DNA of 64,000 nucleotides, taken from NCBI RefSeq assembly GCF_000981585.1, contig NZ_LN831776.1:1937001-2001000 (forward strand), given 5' to 3'. Each line of letters opens with the position of its first letter. Positions within the stretch are counted from its first letter, which is position 1. Below are positions 37,793 through 47,316 of the stretch, piece by piece. This DNA comes from Paenibacillus riograndensis SBR5 (GTDB lineage Bacteria; Bacillota; Bacilli; Paenibacillales; Paenibacillaceae). The position numbers and the translations under genes were made by a program. The notes beneath the pieces are model-generated. The model saw only the letters and a list, made by a program, of their open reading frames with translations, was not told the origin of the DNA and did no database searches.

Positions 37793-38911
37793 ATGATAGA
37801 GAAAGGTAAGATTTCCGCAGCGCAGCTAGGTCTTCTTTTTTATTCGGTAACGGCCTACGACGGAATCCTGTATATTCCGAAGGTAACAGGCAAGGAAGCC
37901 GGTCACGATTTGTGGTTATCCCCGATCTGGGCTCATCTGCTTGGTTTGCTATTTGTACTAGGAATGCTCCGGCTCAGCAGCAGGTTTCCGAAGGAGACCA
38001 TCATTCAGTACAGCGTACGGCTGCTTGGACCTTGGGCCGGCAAAGCTGTAGGGCTTGTAGTCATACTATACGGTATTAATCTGACGTCTGTTATATTGAG
38101 GGAATTTGGCGACTTTATTTCGGCCGTCTTTTTACGTGAAACGCCACCCCTAATCGCCATTGGCGGGATTGTCTTGCTTGTAGCCTACGCCGTCAGAGGA
38201 GGTCTGGAGGTTTTAGGTCGGCTAGCAGAACTGTTCCTGCCGATAACCTTCCTGGTGTTCGGACTGCTGATCATCTTGTCAATTCCGGAATGGGACGTAA
38301 ATAATATTCTCCCCGTTATGGGTGAAGGGATCGCTCCTTCCATTAAGGGCGCCCTTGTCCCGTTCAGCTGGTTCTCCGGTTATTTGATGCTTGGTCTATA
38401 TTTTCCGTTCGTGTCGAATCAGAAGAAAACGACAGTGTGCATAGTATTAACTTGGTTTGCTCTCATGGTTACCTTGTCAGTCTCCGGGCTTGTATCCGTT
38501 TTTCTCTTCGGCAAGCATGTCAGCACATTGAATTATCCGTTTATCGAAGTCGTTCGGTATATAGGAATAGGTAAATTTATCCAGCATGTTGACGCCTTGC
38601 TGCTAATCGTGTGGCTCCCCGGAACGTTCATTCAGTTAACCACCTATCTGTATACGGCCGCATTGGGGGCCAGCCAGTGGTTCGGACTCAAAAACTACCG
38701 CCAGCTTGTGTTTCCGGTAGGCTTCATTGCGCTGGTGCTGAGTATGTGGCGAACTTCCGGCGTTGAAGAATTCCAAATCTATTTGGGAACGAGCCATGTT
38801 ATTTTTGATTTTTTCAACATCGCTCTTGGTCTTCTGCTGTTCTTAACGGCGTGGATTCGAAGCCGCAAAGGCAGGCGGCAGGCTGTGGCTGAGTCAAATC
38901 CGGCAAAGTGA
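37793..38911 (+). CDS. GerB-family spore germination permease
   Basis: 372 residues, about ten membrane segments, APC-superfamily related endospore germination permease (KISAAQLGLLFYSVTAYDGILYIP, REFGDFISAVFLRETPPLI). B subunit of the GerA-type receptor and thought to bind the germinant. The N-terminal part has the usual tyrosine-rich first segment. Last gene of the operon; a shared terminator lies at 39095. The 180 bp after the stop contain only short open fragments. Confidence 0.92.
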   Translation: MIEKGKISAAQLGLLFYSVTAYDGILYIPKVTGKEAGHDLWLSPIWAHLLGLLFVLGMLRLSSRFPKETIIQYSVRLLGPWAGKAVGLVVILYGINLTSVILREFGDFISAVFLRETPPLIAIGGIVLLVAYAVRGGLEVLGRLAELFLPITFLVFGLLIILSIPEWDVNNILPVMGEGIAPSIKGALVPFSWFSGYLMLGLYFPFVSNQKKTTVCIVLTWFALMVTLSVSGLVSVFLFGKHVSTLNYPFIEVVRYIGIGKFIQHVDALLLIVWLPGTFIQLTTYLYTAALGASQWFGLKNYRQLVFPVGFIALVLSMWRTSGVEEFQIYLGTSHVIFDFFNIALGLLLFLTAWIRSRKGRRQAVAESNPAK

Positions 38912-39094
38912 TAAACAAATCTTGGAGGCTGCCCGGCAATGAGTTGATTTTGCCATGCTTGTAAGGGCGCTCTACACGAAAGGTAACGGGTACGATAGCG
39001 GAGAAGTTTGGATCACGGCAGCAAGTCACTGATATTGTGGGAGGTTTTTGAGCCGAATGACTTGGATTTGAAAGGTTTGTACATCATATAGCTA

Positions 39095-39139
39095 AAACGA
39101 AGCGCCGCAAACCGGGCTACCGGGTGCGGCGCTTCGTTT
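39095..39139. terminator. Bidirectional terminator between gerB and GH65
   Basis: AAACGAAGCGCCGCA (39095-39109) pairs perfectly with TGCGGCGCTTCGTTT (39125-39139) around a loop with two CCGGG copies. A/T runs on both sides allow it to serve the rightward ger operon and the leftward GH65 gene. Confidence 0.85.
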
Positions 39140-39150
39140 CGTTACCCGGA

Positions 39151-41439
39151 CTAGGGGATTAACGTCTGTCTGACAGTGGCTCCCGGACTTAGCTCAACCG
39201 GCTGTCCATACAAGGTCAGCGTCAGGGCGCCGCCCTCCAGCAATTCCAGCTCAACATCCGTACGACCGATGGTTACTGCGATCAGCCGCCCGCGGAAGGT
39301 CAGGCGAAACGCATATTTTGTCCATCCGTCCGGAATGGCCGGGGACAACGACAGCCCGCTTTCTTTCAGTCTCATCCCGGCAAAGCCGAAGACGATGGCC
39401 ATCCAGGTTCCGCCCATGTTAGCCATGTGCAGCCCGTCTTTGGTGTTGCCGTGCGTATTGTCGAGATCAAGCCGGGCCGTCTCGATAAAGTATTCGTAGG
39501 CCTTGTCATGATAGCCGACTTTGGAGGCCATAATACTGAAAATGCAGGATGACAAAGAGGAGTCGTGGGTGGTGATGGCCTCGTAATAGTCATACGAACG
39601 CCGGATGGTCTCTTCCGTCTGTTCATCCTCAAGTAAAAAATGGGCCAACAGCGTATCCGCCTGCTTGCATACCTGATAGCGGTATAACGTCAACGGGTGA
39701 TAATGCAGCAGCAACGGGTAGCGGTCCCTGGGCGTATTTTCGAAATCCCATACTGCTTTGCGGAGGAAGGTATCGTCCTGGGGGTTGATCCCGAGCTCAC
39801 TGTCATAGGGAAGCAGCATAGCTTCGGCGGCCTGCTGCCAACGGTTCACTTCCTCCGGGGTAACCCCAAGCCGGCTGCACAATTCCTGAAGGCCATTATT
39901 TTGGCTGTGCTGCAAAACTTCATAGCTGCGGGCAGCCCATTTCAAATTATATTTGGCCATAACATTGGTATAGTAATTGTTATTGACTAAGCAGGTGTAC
40001 TCATCCGGCCCTGTTACCTCGTCAATATGGAATTTGCCCTCGTGGTAATGGCCAATTTCCATCCACAGCCGGGCCGTTTCGAACAGTACTTCAGCCCCGT
40101 AGTCCAGCAGAAATTCCTGGTCCTCTTCCGCCAGATAGTACTGGATGTAGCTGTAAGCCACGTCTGCACTAATATGATATTGCGCCGTACCCGACGGGAA
40201 GAAGGAGGAGCATTCCGTCCCGGCGATCGTCCGCCACGGGAACAGCGCCCCCCGGGCATGGCCCATTTCCTTGGCCCGGTTTCGGGCCTGCTCCAATTTG
40301 GAATACCGGTAGAGCAGAAGCTGCCGCGCCCTTTCCGGGGAGGTCATCAGAAACACAGGCAGCATATAAATTTCGGTATCCCAGAAATAATGCCCCTCAT
40401 AGCCTTCACCCGATAATCCTTTGGCTGAAATATTGCTGTGCCCGTCCCGTCCTGCGGATTGCAGCAGCTGGTACAGGTTGAAACGGATTCCCTCCTGGAG
40501 CAACTGGTCATTTTCAATCACCACATCGGATCTTTTCCAGAAATCCTGCAAATACGCCTGCTGCTCTGTCAGAAGGTCATCCATCGACATTCCCTGAAGC
40601 GCTTTGTGAAGTCCGATGCCTTTTTCCACCAAGTGCTCTTCATGGCGCAAAGTGTCCGTGTAGATGTTCCATTTGGTCAGATTCAGCGGTCCGCGCAGCT
40701 CTGCTGTGGCGGTAACCGTTCCTTCCGCAGCGCTGGCGTGCGCCTCGGTCTGCCAGTTTCCATCCCATTGATGCCGGGTTACACAGCAAGTGTGTAGTGC
40801 CGATACGGAAGTCTTATCTTCCACATACAAAAATTCCTCTTGTACGCCGCAGCCGGCAACAGACAGAAGCTTGGAGTGTCCGGCGGCGACCCGGGGATCA
40901 TTCGGATTGCTGTAGTTGCTGACCTCGCCGTTCACCCGGGATACCACCTTGATCCGGCCCGTGAAATTTACCGGCTCAATGTAAATATCGATTGCGAATA
41001 ATTCTTTGTGCGTAAAGGATACGAGTCTGCGAAAGCGAAGCTTCAGCTCTTTGCCGGTGGACGATTTCCAATGCACTCTGCGCTCCGAATAACCCTTGTC
41101 CAGATGCAGGATACGCTCGTAACCCAGAATACTCTCTTCCGTAAGCGTTACAAGCTCCTCTTCTTCACCGATATAGATGCGCACATCCTGGGCGTCGATC
41201 ACATTCACCAGCTTCTGCTGATTGTCGGGGAAAGCGAACAGCTTCTCGCCGTAAGGAATGCGGATTACATCATGAAAAGCGTTAAGATAGGTGCCGCGGA
41301 TGCTCTGAAGGTCCGGGTTGGCGTAACCCTCTTCAAAATTGCCCCGTACGCCCAAATAACCGTTGCCCAGCGCAAAAATGCTTTCTAAATTCAGCAGGGC
41401 ATCTGCCGAAAGTCCGTGGCCCGAAATGCTCCAACTCAT
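39151..41439 (-). CDS. GH65 family maltose phosphorylase (probable)
   Basis: 762 residues, matching the length of Bacillus/Paenibacillus maltose phosphorylases. General acid Glu480 in TGPDEYTCLVNNNYYTN; this NNN-type context is the maltose-phosphorylase pattern, unlike the HVDNN context of the two other GH65 proteins here. THDSSLSS marks the phosphate site. Product: beta-glucose 1-phosphate plus glucose from maltose, feeding the beta-phosphoglucomutase at 51428. AGGAGGAGA precedes the ATG by about eight bases. Divergent from the AraC gene at 41547. Confidence 0.87.
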   Translation of the reverse strand: MSWSISGHGLSADALLNLESIFALGNGYLGVRGNFEEGYANPDLQSIRGTYLNAFHDVIRIPYGEKLFAFPDNQQKLVNVIDAQDVRIYIGEEEELVTLTEESILGYERILHLDKGYSERRVHWKSSTGKELKLRFRRLVSFTHKELFAIDIYIEPVNFTGRIKVVSRVNGEVSNYSNPNDPRVAAGHSKLLSVAGCGVQEEFLYVEDKTSVSALHTCCVTRHQWDGNWQTEAHASAAEGTVTATAELRGPLNLTKWNIYTDTLRHEEHLVEKGIGLHKALQGMSMDDLLTEQQAYLQDFWKRSDVVIENDQLLQEGIRFNLYQLLQSAGRDGHSNISAKGLSGEGYEGHYFWDTEIYMLPVFLMTSPERARQLLLYRYSKLEQARNRAKEMGHARGALFPWRTIAGTECSSFFPSGTAQYHISADVAYSYIQYYLAEEDQEFLLDYGAEVLFETARLWMEIGHYHEGKFHIDEVTGPDEYTCLVNNNYYTNVMAKYNLKWAARSYEVLQHSQNNGLQELCSRLGVTPEEVNRWQQAAEAMLLPYDSELGINPQDDTFLRKAVWDFENTPRDRYPLLLHYHPLTLYRYQVCKQADTLLAHFLLEDEQTEETIRRSYDYYEAITTHDSSLSSCIFSIMASKVGYHDKAYEYFIETARLDLDNTHGNTKDGLHMANMGGTWMAIVFGFAGMRLKESGLSLSPAIPDGWTKYAFRLTFRGRLIAVTIGRTDVELELLEGGALTLTLYGQPVELSPGATVRQTLIP

Positions 41440-41546
41440 TGCCTAATCTCCTCCTGGATCGTTATGGATTGAATTTTAGGTTAGAAAAGCTTAAGATGAT
41501 ACTAAATTATTTAGCTTATTATCAAAAATTTTAGGTGGAGAAGCAT

Positions 41547-42290
41547 ATGACTGATGGGGAGGAAACGGAGATGAGGGCGGTGTCCTCTTATTGGTCAACA
41601 AGGTCCGAGGATCTCAACAGGGGGTTTGTTCATCCGCCGCTGGACTATGAGCAGGAGCTTCTGGAAGCGATCCGGATGGGCAATGAGTCCAAGGCACTGG
41701 AGGCGTTGCACAAAATTAATACGCTGGAGGCCGCCACGCTGGCCGGCTACCCGCTCCGCTCCAAGAAGAACTCGTTGATTGCCTCCTGCACCTTGTTTAC
41801 AAGGGCGATTATCCGCGGCGGCGTGAACCCGGAAACGGCTTTTCAATTAAGCGATACGATCATCCGCGACATTGAAAACACGGCCGGCCTCGAACAGCTG
41901 CTTCTTTTTGAATATGAGATGGTGCTGCAGTTCATTGCCATTATGAAAAGAGAGAAGGAGATTCTGCACTATTCCCACATCGTTAATTTGTCCATCTATT
42001 ATATCCGCGAGCATATTTGCCGTGAGCTGACACTGGGGAGGATTGCCCGGCATGCCGGCGTTCACCCGAGCTATCTCTCGGACCGCTTCAAACGCGAGAC
42101 GGGAATGGCCCTTACCGAATTCATCAACCGCCGGAGAATTGAAGAGTCCAAGTCGATTCTAATCCACAGCAACCAGTCCATCTCTGACATTTCGCTGATG
42201 TTCAAGCTCTGCAGCCAAAGCTATTACACACAGCTGTTCAAAAAATACACCGGGAAAACGCCCGGACAGTACCGTAAAGAGCGCGGCTGA
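41547..42290 (+). CDS. AraC-family transcriptional regulator
   Basis: About 247 residues. GTG 41535, ATG 41547 (AGGTGGAG ahead) and ATG 41571 (GGGAGGAAA ahead) are all possible starts. The C-terminal double HTH (about 150-245, LGRIARHAGVHPSYLSDRFK and ISDISLMFKLCSQSYYTQLF) is clear; the N-terminal half (PLDYEQELLEAIRMGNESKAL) is helical and resembles the linker region of YesN-type regulators, without a receiver domain. It lies between divergent GH65 genes and probably controls one or both. Confidence 0.85.
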   Translation: MTDGEETEMRAVSSYWSTRSEDLNRGFVHPPLDYEQELLEAIRMGNESKALEALHKINTLEAATLAGYPLRSKKNSLIASCTLFTRAIIRGGVNPETAFQLSDTIIRDIENTAGLEQLLLFEYEMVLQFIAIMKREKEILHYSHIVNLSIYYIREHICRELTLGRIARHAGVHPSYLSDRFKRETGMALTEFINRRRIEESKSILIHSNQSISDISLMFKLCSQSYYTQLFKKYTGKTPGQYRKERG

Positions 42291-42375
42291 ACATGAATTT
42301 TTGTCTCCTGCCTTGTGTTATAATGAAGGCTGGCCGAGTTATGCCGAAAAATAGAAAGGGATGGGAAAGCCTGTA

Positions 42376-43386
42376 ATGGTATCCATAAAAGACGTAGCAA
42401 AACATGCCGGTGTCTCGATCTCCGCGGTCTCGAAGACACTGAACGGGTACAGTGATGTAAGTGAAGCAACACGCCGCAAAATTCTTCAGGCGGCACAGGA
42501 GTTGAATTATTCTCCAAATATGCTGGCCAAGAATCTCAAGCATAAAGTAACCAAGACGATTGCTCTGATTATTTCCAACTTTGAGAAGGCTAACGGCAAG
42601 GACGGAGTGGTATTCCAGATTATCAGCGGTGTATACGCAGCCGCCACCCGGTACGGATATGAGGTCGTGATTTATACCCGCAGCCTGTCCGAACAGCAGG
42701 ATAAATCGTATTGGCAATTCTGCAATGACCACAAAATTGCCGGCGTCGTCATTTCCGGACTGCGGACGACAGACCCCTATTTTGAAGAGCTGATCGACAG
42801 CGACATTCCGAGCGTTGTGATTGACGCAGAAACGATCGGACCGCACGCGGGGTCTGTCATTACGGATAATTTGGAGGCGGCCCGGCTGGCGGTACAATAT
42901 TTGATCAGCAAGGGGCACCAGGAAATCGGGATGGTTAATGGACACCGGTATGCTACAGTCAGCATCAAACGGGAGCAGGGCTACCGCGAAGCGCTTGAAG
43001 AGGCGGGTCTTACCTTTATTCCTTCCAGGGTGGTCGAAGCGGATTTCACCGAGGAAGGCGCCTATGAGTTGACTGAAGGCTTTATCTCTGCAAATCCCCG
43101 GCTGACGGCTGTGTTTGTTGCCAGTGATCTGATGGCGATTGGCGTGATGAAGCGCATTACTGAGCTGGGGCTGCGTGTTCCGGAAGATATTTCGCTGATG
43201 GGCTTTGACGATATTGTTCTGTGCAGCTATACAACGCCAAAGCTGTCCACCATCCGCCAGGATTTTGTCGGTCTTGGGTATGCGGCACTGGAGCAAGTTG
43301 TTAAGATGTTGGAGCGGAATACACCCGGATATAATAAAATTCTTCCCTTCAGCATAGTTGACAGAGAGACAATAATGATTTTATAA
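42376..43386 (+). CDS. LacI-family transcriptional regulator
   Basis: About 336 residues. HTH at the extreme N-terminus (SIKDVAKHAGVSISAVSKTLNG), hinge helix (SPNMLAKNLKHKVT), and periplasmic-binding-protein-like sugar domain (VVISGLRTTDP, GHQEIGMVNG, VFVASDLMAIGVM). ATG 42361 is also in frame, but 42376 gives the normal N-terminus. A TATAAT -10 is at 42319-42324. Three palindromes of the LacI type lie just after the gene and before the GH65 operon, which this protein most likely represses. Confidence 0.93.
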   Translation: MVSIKDVAKHAGVSISAVSKTLNGYSDVSEATRRKILQAAQELNYSPNMLAKNLKHKVTKTIALIISNFEKANGKDGVVFQIISGVYAAATRYGYEVVIYTRSLSEQQDKSYWQFCNDHKIAGVVISGLRTTDPYFEELIDSDIPSVVIDAETIGPHAGSVITDNLEAARLAVQYLISKGHQEIGMVNGHRYATVSIKREQGYREALEEAGLTFIPSRVVEADFTEEGAYELTEGFISANPRLTAVFVASDLMAIGVMKRITELGLRVPEDISLMGFDDIVLCSYTTPKLSTIRQDFVGLGYAALEQVVKMLERNTPGYNKILPFSIVDRETIMIL

Positions 43387-43391
43387 TAAGA

Positions 43392-43498
43392 TCGAAAACG
43401 TTTTCGAAACCATCTGTATTAAACGCTAGCAAAGAGGTTTTTCTCGGGATGATCGAAATCGTTTTCGAATTTTTTCTTTAAATCGAAAACGATTTCGA
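43392..43498. promoter_or_regulatory. Three LacI-type operators before GH65 operon
   Basis: TCGAAAACGTTTTCGA (43392-43407), TCGAAATCGTTTTCGA (43453-43468) and TCGAAAACGATTTCGA (43483-43498). The first is a perfect 16-bp palindrome with central CG, typical for LacI-family repressors; the others differ by one base each. Centres are 61 and 30 bp apart. The array permits cooperative binding or looping by the adjacent LacI protein. Confidence 0.85.
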
Positions 43499-43509
43499 TA
43501 TCGCTTACA
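43496..43509 (-). promoter_or_regulatory. Candidate cre-like site overlapping third operator
   Basis: On the minus strand TGTAAGCGATATCG matches TGWAANCGNTWNCA at 13 of 14 positions. It overlaps the third operator by 3 bp, suggesting joint control by CcpA and the local LacI regulator (inference). Confidence 0.4.
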
Positions 43510-43547
43510 AAAAAGAGAAATTTTTGGAGAGTGAGGACATTCAAATC

Positions 43548-45884
43548 ATGCTAAATTACAACAAGACATTACCCGATGGGGCTTCAGGGTGGGTCGTAAC
43601 GGAAGAAAGATTTTCAAATTTGGCCTTAGCCAAGTGTGAAGCCGTCATGGCGCTCGGCAACGGTTATATGGGGCTTCGTTCCGCCGCTGAAGAATCGTAT
43701 GTCGGTGAGAAACGCAATCTCTTCGTGAACGGAACCTTCAACCGCTTCGATGAGCTGGAGGTCAGCGAGCTGCCGAATGCCGCTGATGTTACACGGATGG
43801 ACATTCGGATTGACGGCAAGTGCTTTTCTCTGGATCAGGGAGAGGTAAAGGCATACAGCCGCAGTCTGAATCTTCGGGAAGCCGAACTGGTGCGTACGTT
43901 CATCTGGAACAGCGGCGACGGCAAGGAACTGGAGTTCACCTTCCGCCGGTTCGTCTCTCTGGATCAGCTGCACCTGATCGGGCTGAAGCTCGAAGTGAAG
44001 GTGCTGCGGGGTCCGGTTCATCTGTCCGTAGCCTCCGGTATTGACGCTCAAGTCAGCAACAGCGGCAGCCAGCACTTCCATGAAGGTGAGAAGCGGATCT
44101 ACGACAAGACTTTCCTGGAGCTGATTCAGACCACCACGGAATCCAAGGTTGACTTCGTGATTGGAGCTTCCCACAAGCTGAAGGTCGACGGCGGGACGGT
44201 TGACCTTGCACCGGCGATGGAAATTGACCGCCGCAAGGTGGCTGTAGCTTACAGCCTGAATCTGGAAGAAGGTCAAACGCTGACCTTGGATAAGGTAGCA
44301 GCCGTATACACCAGCCGTGACAAGCAATTTGCCGGTAACTACAGCCTGCCGGCGATGCGTGCGGAAGTGTTGGACGTTTTGAAGACTGCACATGAATCCG
44401 GTTATGAGACTCTGTTCAGTAAGCATGCTGCTGCGTGGGCCAAGGTATGGGAGAATTACGGCATTACGATTGAATCCGGCAATCCGTTTGATCTGCTGGG
44501 TGTACGCTTCGCACTGTATCATCTGGTCGCCATGACCCCGGCGCATGATAACCGGATGGGCATCGGCGCCAAGGGCTTGAGCGGTGAAGGCTACAAAGGC
44601 CATTCTTTCTGGGATACCGAGATTTTCATCCTGCCGTTCTACATTTACAGCAACCCTCAAATTGCCCGCTCCCTGCTGGAGTACCGTTATTTGGGACTGG
44701 AGGGCGCCCGGAGCAAAGCGAAGGAGAACGGGTATGCCGGAGCTATGTATCCGTGGGAAGCCGCCTGGCCGTCTGACGGTGAAGTGACCCCGGTATGGGG
44801 TGCGGTCGATATCGTAACCGGTGAGCAGACCAAAATCTGGTCCGGATTTATTGAGCAGCACATTACATCGGATATAGCTTATGCGGTATGGCACTACTTC
44901 CGGGCAACGGGTGACGTTGATTTCATGGAAGATTACGGATATGAGATCATCTTCGATACGGCGGTCTTCTGGGCGAGCCGGCTGGAATGGAACGAGGCCC
45001 AAGGCCGTTATGAGATCAACGAAGTCGTCGGGCCGGATGAGTACAAAGAGCATGTCGATAACAATGCTTTTACCAACTATATGGCTCATTTCAACATCGA
45101 GCTGGCCATGCAATATTACAAGGAGCTGGAGCAGAACCAGCCGGAGCTGTTTGCCCGCTACAATAAGCTGCTGAACTTGCACGAGGCTTACGGCATATGG
45201 GAAAGCAAGCTGGACTTGATCTACTTGCCGCAGCCGAATGAGCGCCTGATTATTCCGCAGGACGACACGTACCTGCAAAAGGAAATTATCGACCTGACAC
45301 CATACAAGGATCAGGAAAAAGTGGGCAGCATATTTAATGATTACAATCTGGATCAGGTTGGAAATATGCAGATTTCGAAGCAAGCGGACATCATGATGCT
45401 GTTCTTCCTGCTGGAAAATAAATTCTCACCGGAAGTCAAGCGTGCCAACTACGATTACTATGAGGAAAAAACTCTGCATGATTCCTCCCTGTCGCTTTCG
45501 ACACACTCCATTCTGGCGAGCGACTTCGGCGACAAAACGCTTGCTTACCGTCTCTTCCAAAGAGCTACCGAGATCGACCTCGGACCGAAGGTGCATTCCT
45601 CGGATGCAGGCATCCATGCTGCTTCGCTTGGCGGAATCTGGGAGTGCGCAGTCATGGGCTTTGCCGGAGTAAGGATGCTCGATGGACAGCTGCATCTGGC
45701 GCCGAAGCTGCCGGAGCATTGGGACAAATTGGCCTTCCCGCTATACTGGCAGGGTCAGCGTCTTGAGATCAGCATTACACCGCAGGAAATTTCCATCTGC
45801 AGCACTGCAGGCCAGCCAGTCAGCCTATTCGTTCACGGGCAGCTGCAGGAAGTACAGTCTACAGCCATTTTTGCAAATTTATAA
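43548..45884 (+). CDS. GH65 disaccharide phosphorylase (kojibiose/nigerose-type clade), second paralog
   Basis: About 778 residues from ATG 43548 (GTGAGG ahead; frame open to 43524). General acid Glu498 in GPDEYKEHVDNNAFTN; LHDSSLSLSTHSILAS at the phosphate site. Very similar throughout to the 5215 product (shared GYKGHSFWDTEIF, QHITSDIAY, IIPQDDTYL), so the two probably share a substrate type, an alpha-glucoside other than maltose. Preceded by three LacI-type operators and followed 54 bp later by its own ABC transporter genes. Confidence 0.88.
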   Translation: MLNYNKTLPDGASGWVVTEERFSNLALAKCEAVMALGNGYMGLRSAAEESYVGEKRNLFVNGTFNRFDELEVSELPNAADVTRMDIRIDGKCFSLDQGEVKAYSRSLNLREAELVRTFIWNSGDGKELEFTFRRFVSLDQLHLIGLKLEVKVLRGPVHLSVASGIDAQVSNSGSQHFHEGEKRIYDKTFLELIQTTTESKVDFVIGASHKLKVDGGTVDLAPAMEIDRRKVAVAYSLNLEEGQTLTLDKVAAVYTSRDKQFAGNYSLPAMRAEVLDVLKTAHESGYETLFSKHAAAWAKVWENYGITIESGNPFDLLGVRFALYHLVAMTPAHDNRMGIGAKGLSGEGYKGHSFWDTEIFILPFYIYSNPQIARSLLEYRYLGLEGARSKAKENGYAGAMYPWEAAWPSDGEVTPVWGAVDIVTGEQTKIWSGFIEQHITSDIAYAVWHYFRATGDVDFMEDYGYEIIFDTAVFWASRLEWNEAQGRYEINEVVGPDEYKEHVDNNAFTNYMAHFNIELAMQYYKELEQNQPELFARYNKLLNLHEAYGIWESKLDLIYLPQPNERLIIPQDDTYLQKEIIDLTPYKDQEKVGSIFNDYNLDQVGNMQISKQADIMMLFFLLENKFSPEVKRANYDYYEEKTLHDSSLSLSTHSILASDFGDKTLAYRLFQRATEIDLGPKVHSSDAGIHAASLGGIWECAVMGFAGVRMLDGQLHLAPKLPEHWDKLAFPLYWQGQRLEISITPQEISICSTAGQPVSLFVHGQLQEVQSTAIFANL

Positions 45885-45938
45885 GATAAGCACTAATGAA
45901 ATCCAAATAATGGACATTATTAAGGGAGGTCATTCAAG

Positions 45939-47258
45939 ATGAAAAAGAAATGGTCTTACACAATCGCCACGGTACTCGCAGGAGCTATGCTGCTCTCGGC
46001 CTGTTCTTCGGGCGGAGCGGATAATAATGCCGGCAACAGCGCCGGAACGGAAAATGCCGGAGGCAGCAAGGAAAAAGTGAAGCTTACCTTCTCCATCTGG
46101 GGCGATGTGAACACCGGTGCGGTCGAACAACAATTGGCCGATGAGTTCAATGCTGCCCATCCGGACATTGAGGTCAAATTCGAGCCGATACCGGGAGACG
46201 GTTATGGCACCAAGCTGACGACCTCACTGGCCAGCGGCACGGCCCCCGATGTGTTTCTGGTCGGCGAAGGCGACTTTATCTCCTATGTGGATAAGGGTGT
46301 CATTGAGCCGCTTGACGATTACATCGCCAAGGATAAAGCCTTTGACCTAAACATTTACCAGAAGAATCTGATCGATATGGAGCAGATCGGCGGCAAGCTG
46401 TATTATTTACCGAAGGATTTTAACCCGCTGGCTCTGTGGTACAACAAAAAGATTTTTGATGATGCGGGCGTCGCTTATCCGAGTGAAAGCTGGACCTGGG
46501 ATGATATGTTCGCCGCAGCCCAAAAGCTGACCAAACAAGAAAACGGCAAATACACCCAGTTTGGATTCAATGCCGGTACATGGGAATATCCGATTTATAC
46601 CTACCTGTGGGCGAACGGTACCGATATTGCCAATGAAGACGGCACGAAAGCTGAAGGCTTCATGAATGGTGAAAAGACAGTGAAGGCATTGGAAAAATAT
46701 GTGGCGCTGTCCACAGGTGAGAACAGAGTATCGCCGACGCCGCAGGATACACAGACGATGGGCGGCGATTCCTCGATGTTCATGACCGGCAAACTGGCCA
46801 TGATGGTTACCGGCCGCTGGATAAAATCCGATTTGGACAAATCGGACGTGGAATACGGCTCGGCTTTGATTCCGAAAGGGGCGGACGGAACGCGTGCCGG
46901 CATTATCGCTGCTGCAGGCTGGGCGATGAACTCTAAGACGAAGCACAAAGCGGAGAGCTATGAGCTGATGAAGTGGCTGTCCGGCGCCGACGCCCAGAAG
47001 CTGCGTTCGAAGAACGGGCTGGTACTGCCGGCAACTGTAGCTGAACTTGATCAGGTCAAAGCGACGGAAGAGAAGGACAAACCGGTCATTGAAATGATGG
47101 ACTTTGCCCAAAAACCGGTGACGCTTCGTTCGGTTAACGGCCCGGTCTTCAAGGAAGCGTTCACGCAGGCTCTTGAGAAAACGCTGCTTGGCAAGCTGGA
47201 TCTGAAGAGTGCGCTCGACGAAGCGGCTAAAGATGCCGACGCCAAAATCACAAAATAA
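45939..47258 (+). CDS. Sugar ABC transporter solute-binding lipoprotein
   Basis: 439 residues; lipobox LSAC with lipidated Cys22 and a Gly/Ala/Asn-rich tether. SBP_bac_1 fold (FSIWGDVNTGAVEQQLADEF, GTAPDVFLVGEGDFISYV). AAGGGAGGT precedes ATG. Receptor for the permeases at 47317 and 48233, in one operon with the GH65 at 43548. Confidence 0.93.
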   Translation: MKKKWSYTIATVLAGAMLLSACSSGGADNNAGNSAGTENAGGSKEKVKLTFSIWGDVNTGAVEQQLADEFNAAHPDIEVKFEPIPGDGYGTKLTTSLASGTAPDVFLVGEGDFISYVDKGVIEPLDDYIAKDKAFDLNIYQKNLIDMEQIGGKLYYLPKDFNPLALWYNKKIFDDAGVAYPSESWTWDDMFAAAQKLTKQENGKYTQFGFNAGTWEYPIYTYLWANGTDIANEDGTKAEGFMNGEKTVKALEKYVALSTGENRVSPTPQDTQTMGGDSSMFMTGKLAMMVTGRWIKSDLDKSDVEYGSALIPKGADGTRAGIIAAAGWAMNSKTKHKAESYELMKWLSGADAQKLRSKNGLVLPATVAELDQVKATEEKDKPVIEMMDFAQKPVTLRSVNGPVFKEAFTQALEKTLLGKLDLKSALDEAAKDADAKITK

Positions 47259-47316
47259 GCTTAGCGGGTGAAGCGCTATTCTTGGTGCTTCACCTGCTTC
47301 CATCAAGGAGGCCGTC

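Noticed and set aside
42238..43296. 352-codon antisense frame over the LacI gene
   Set aside because: The LacI gene is unambiguous on the plus strand; composition of the antisense product is not protein-like.
43626..45383. 585-codon open frame antisense to the GH65 gene
   Set aside because: It is the shadow of a strongly supported GH65 gene; the translation has no recognisable domain and no SD.
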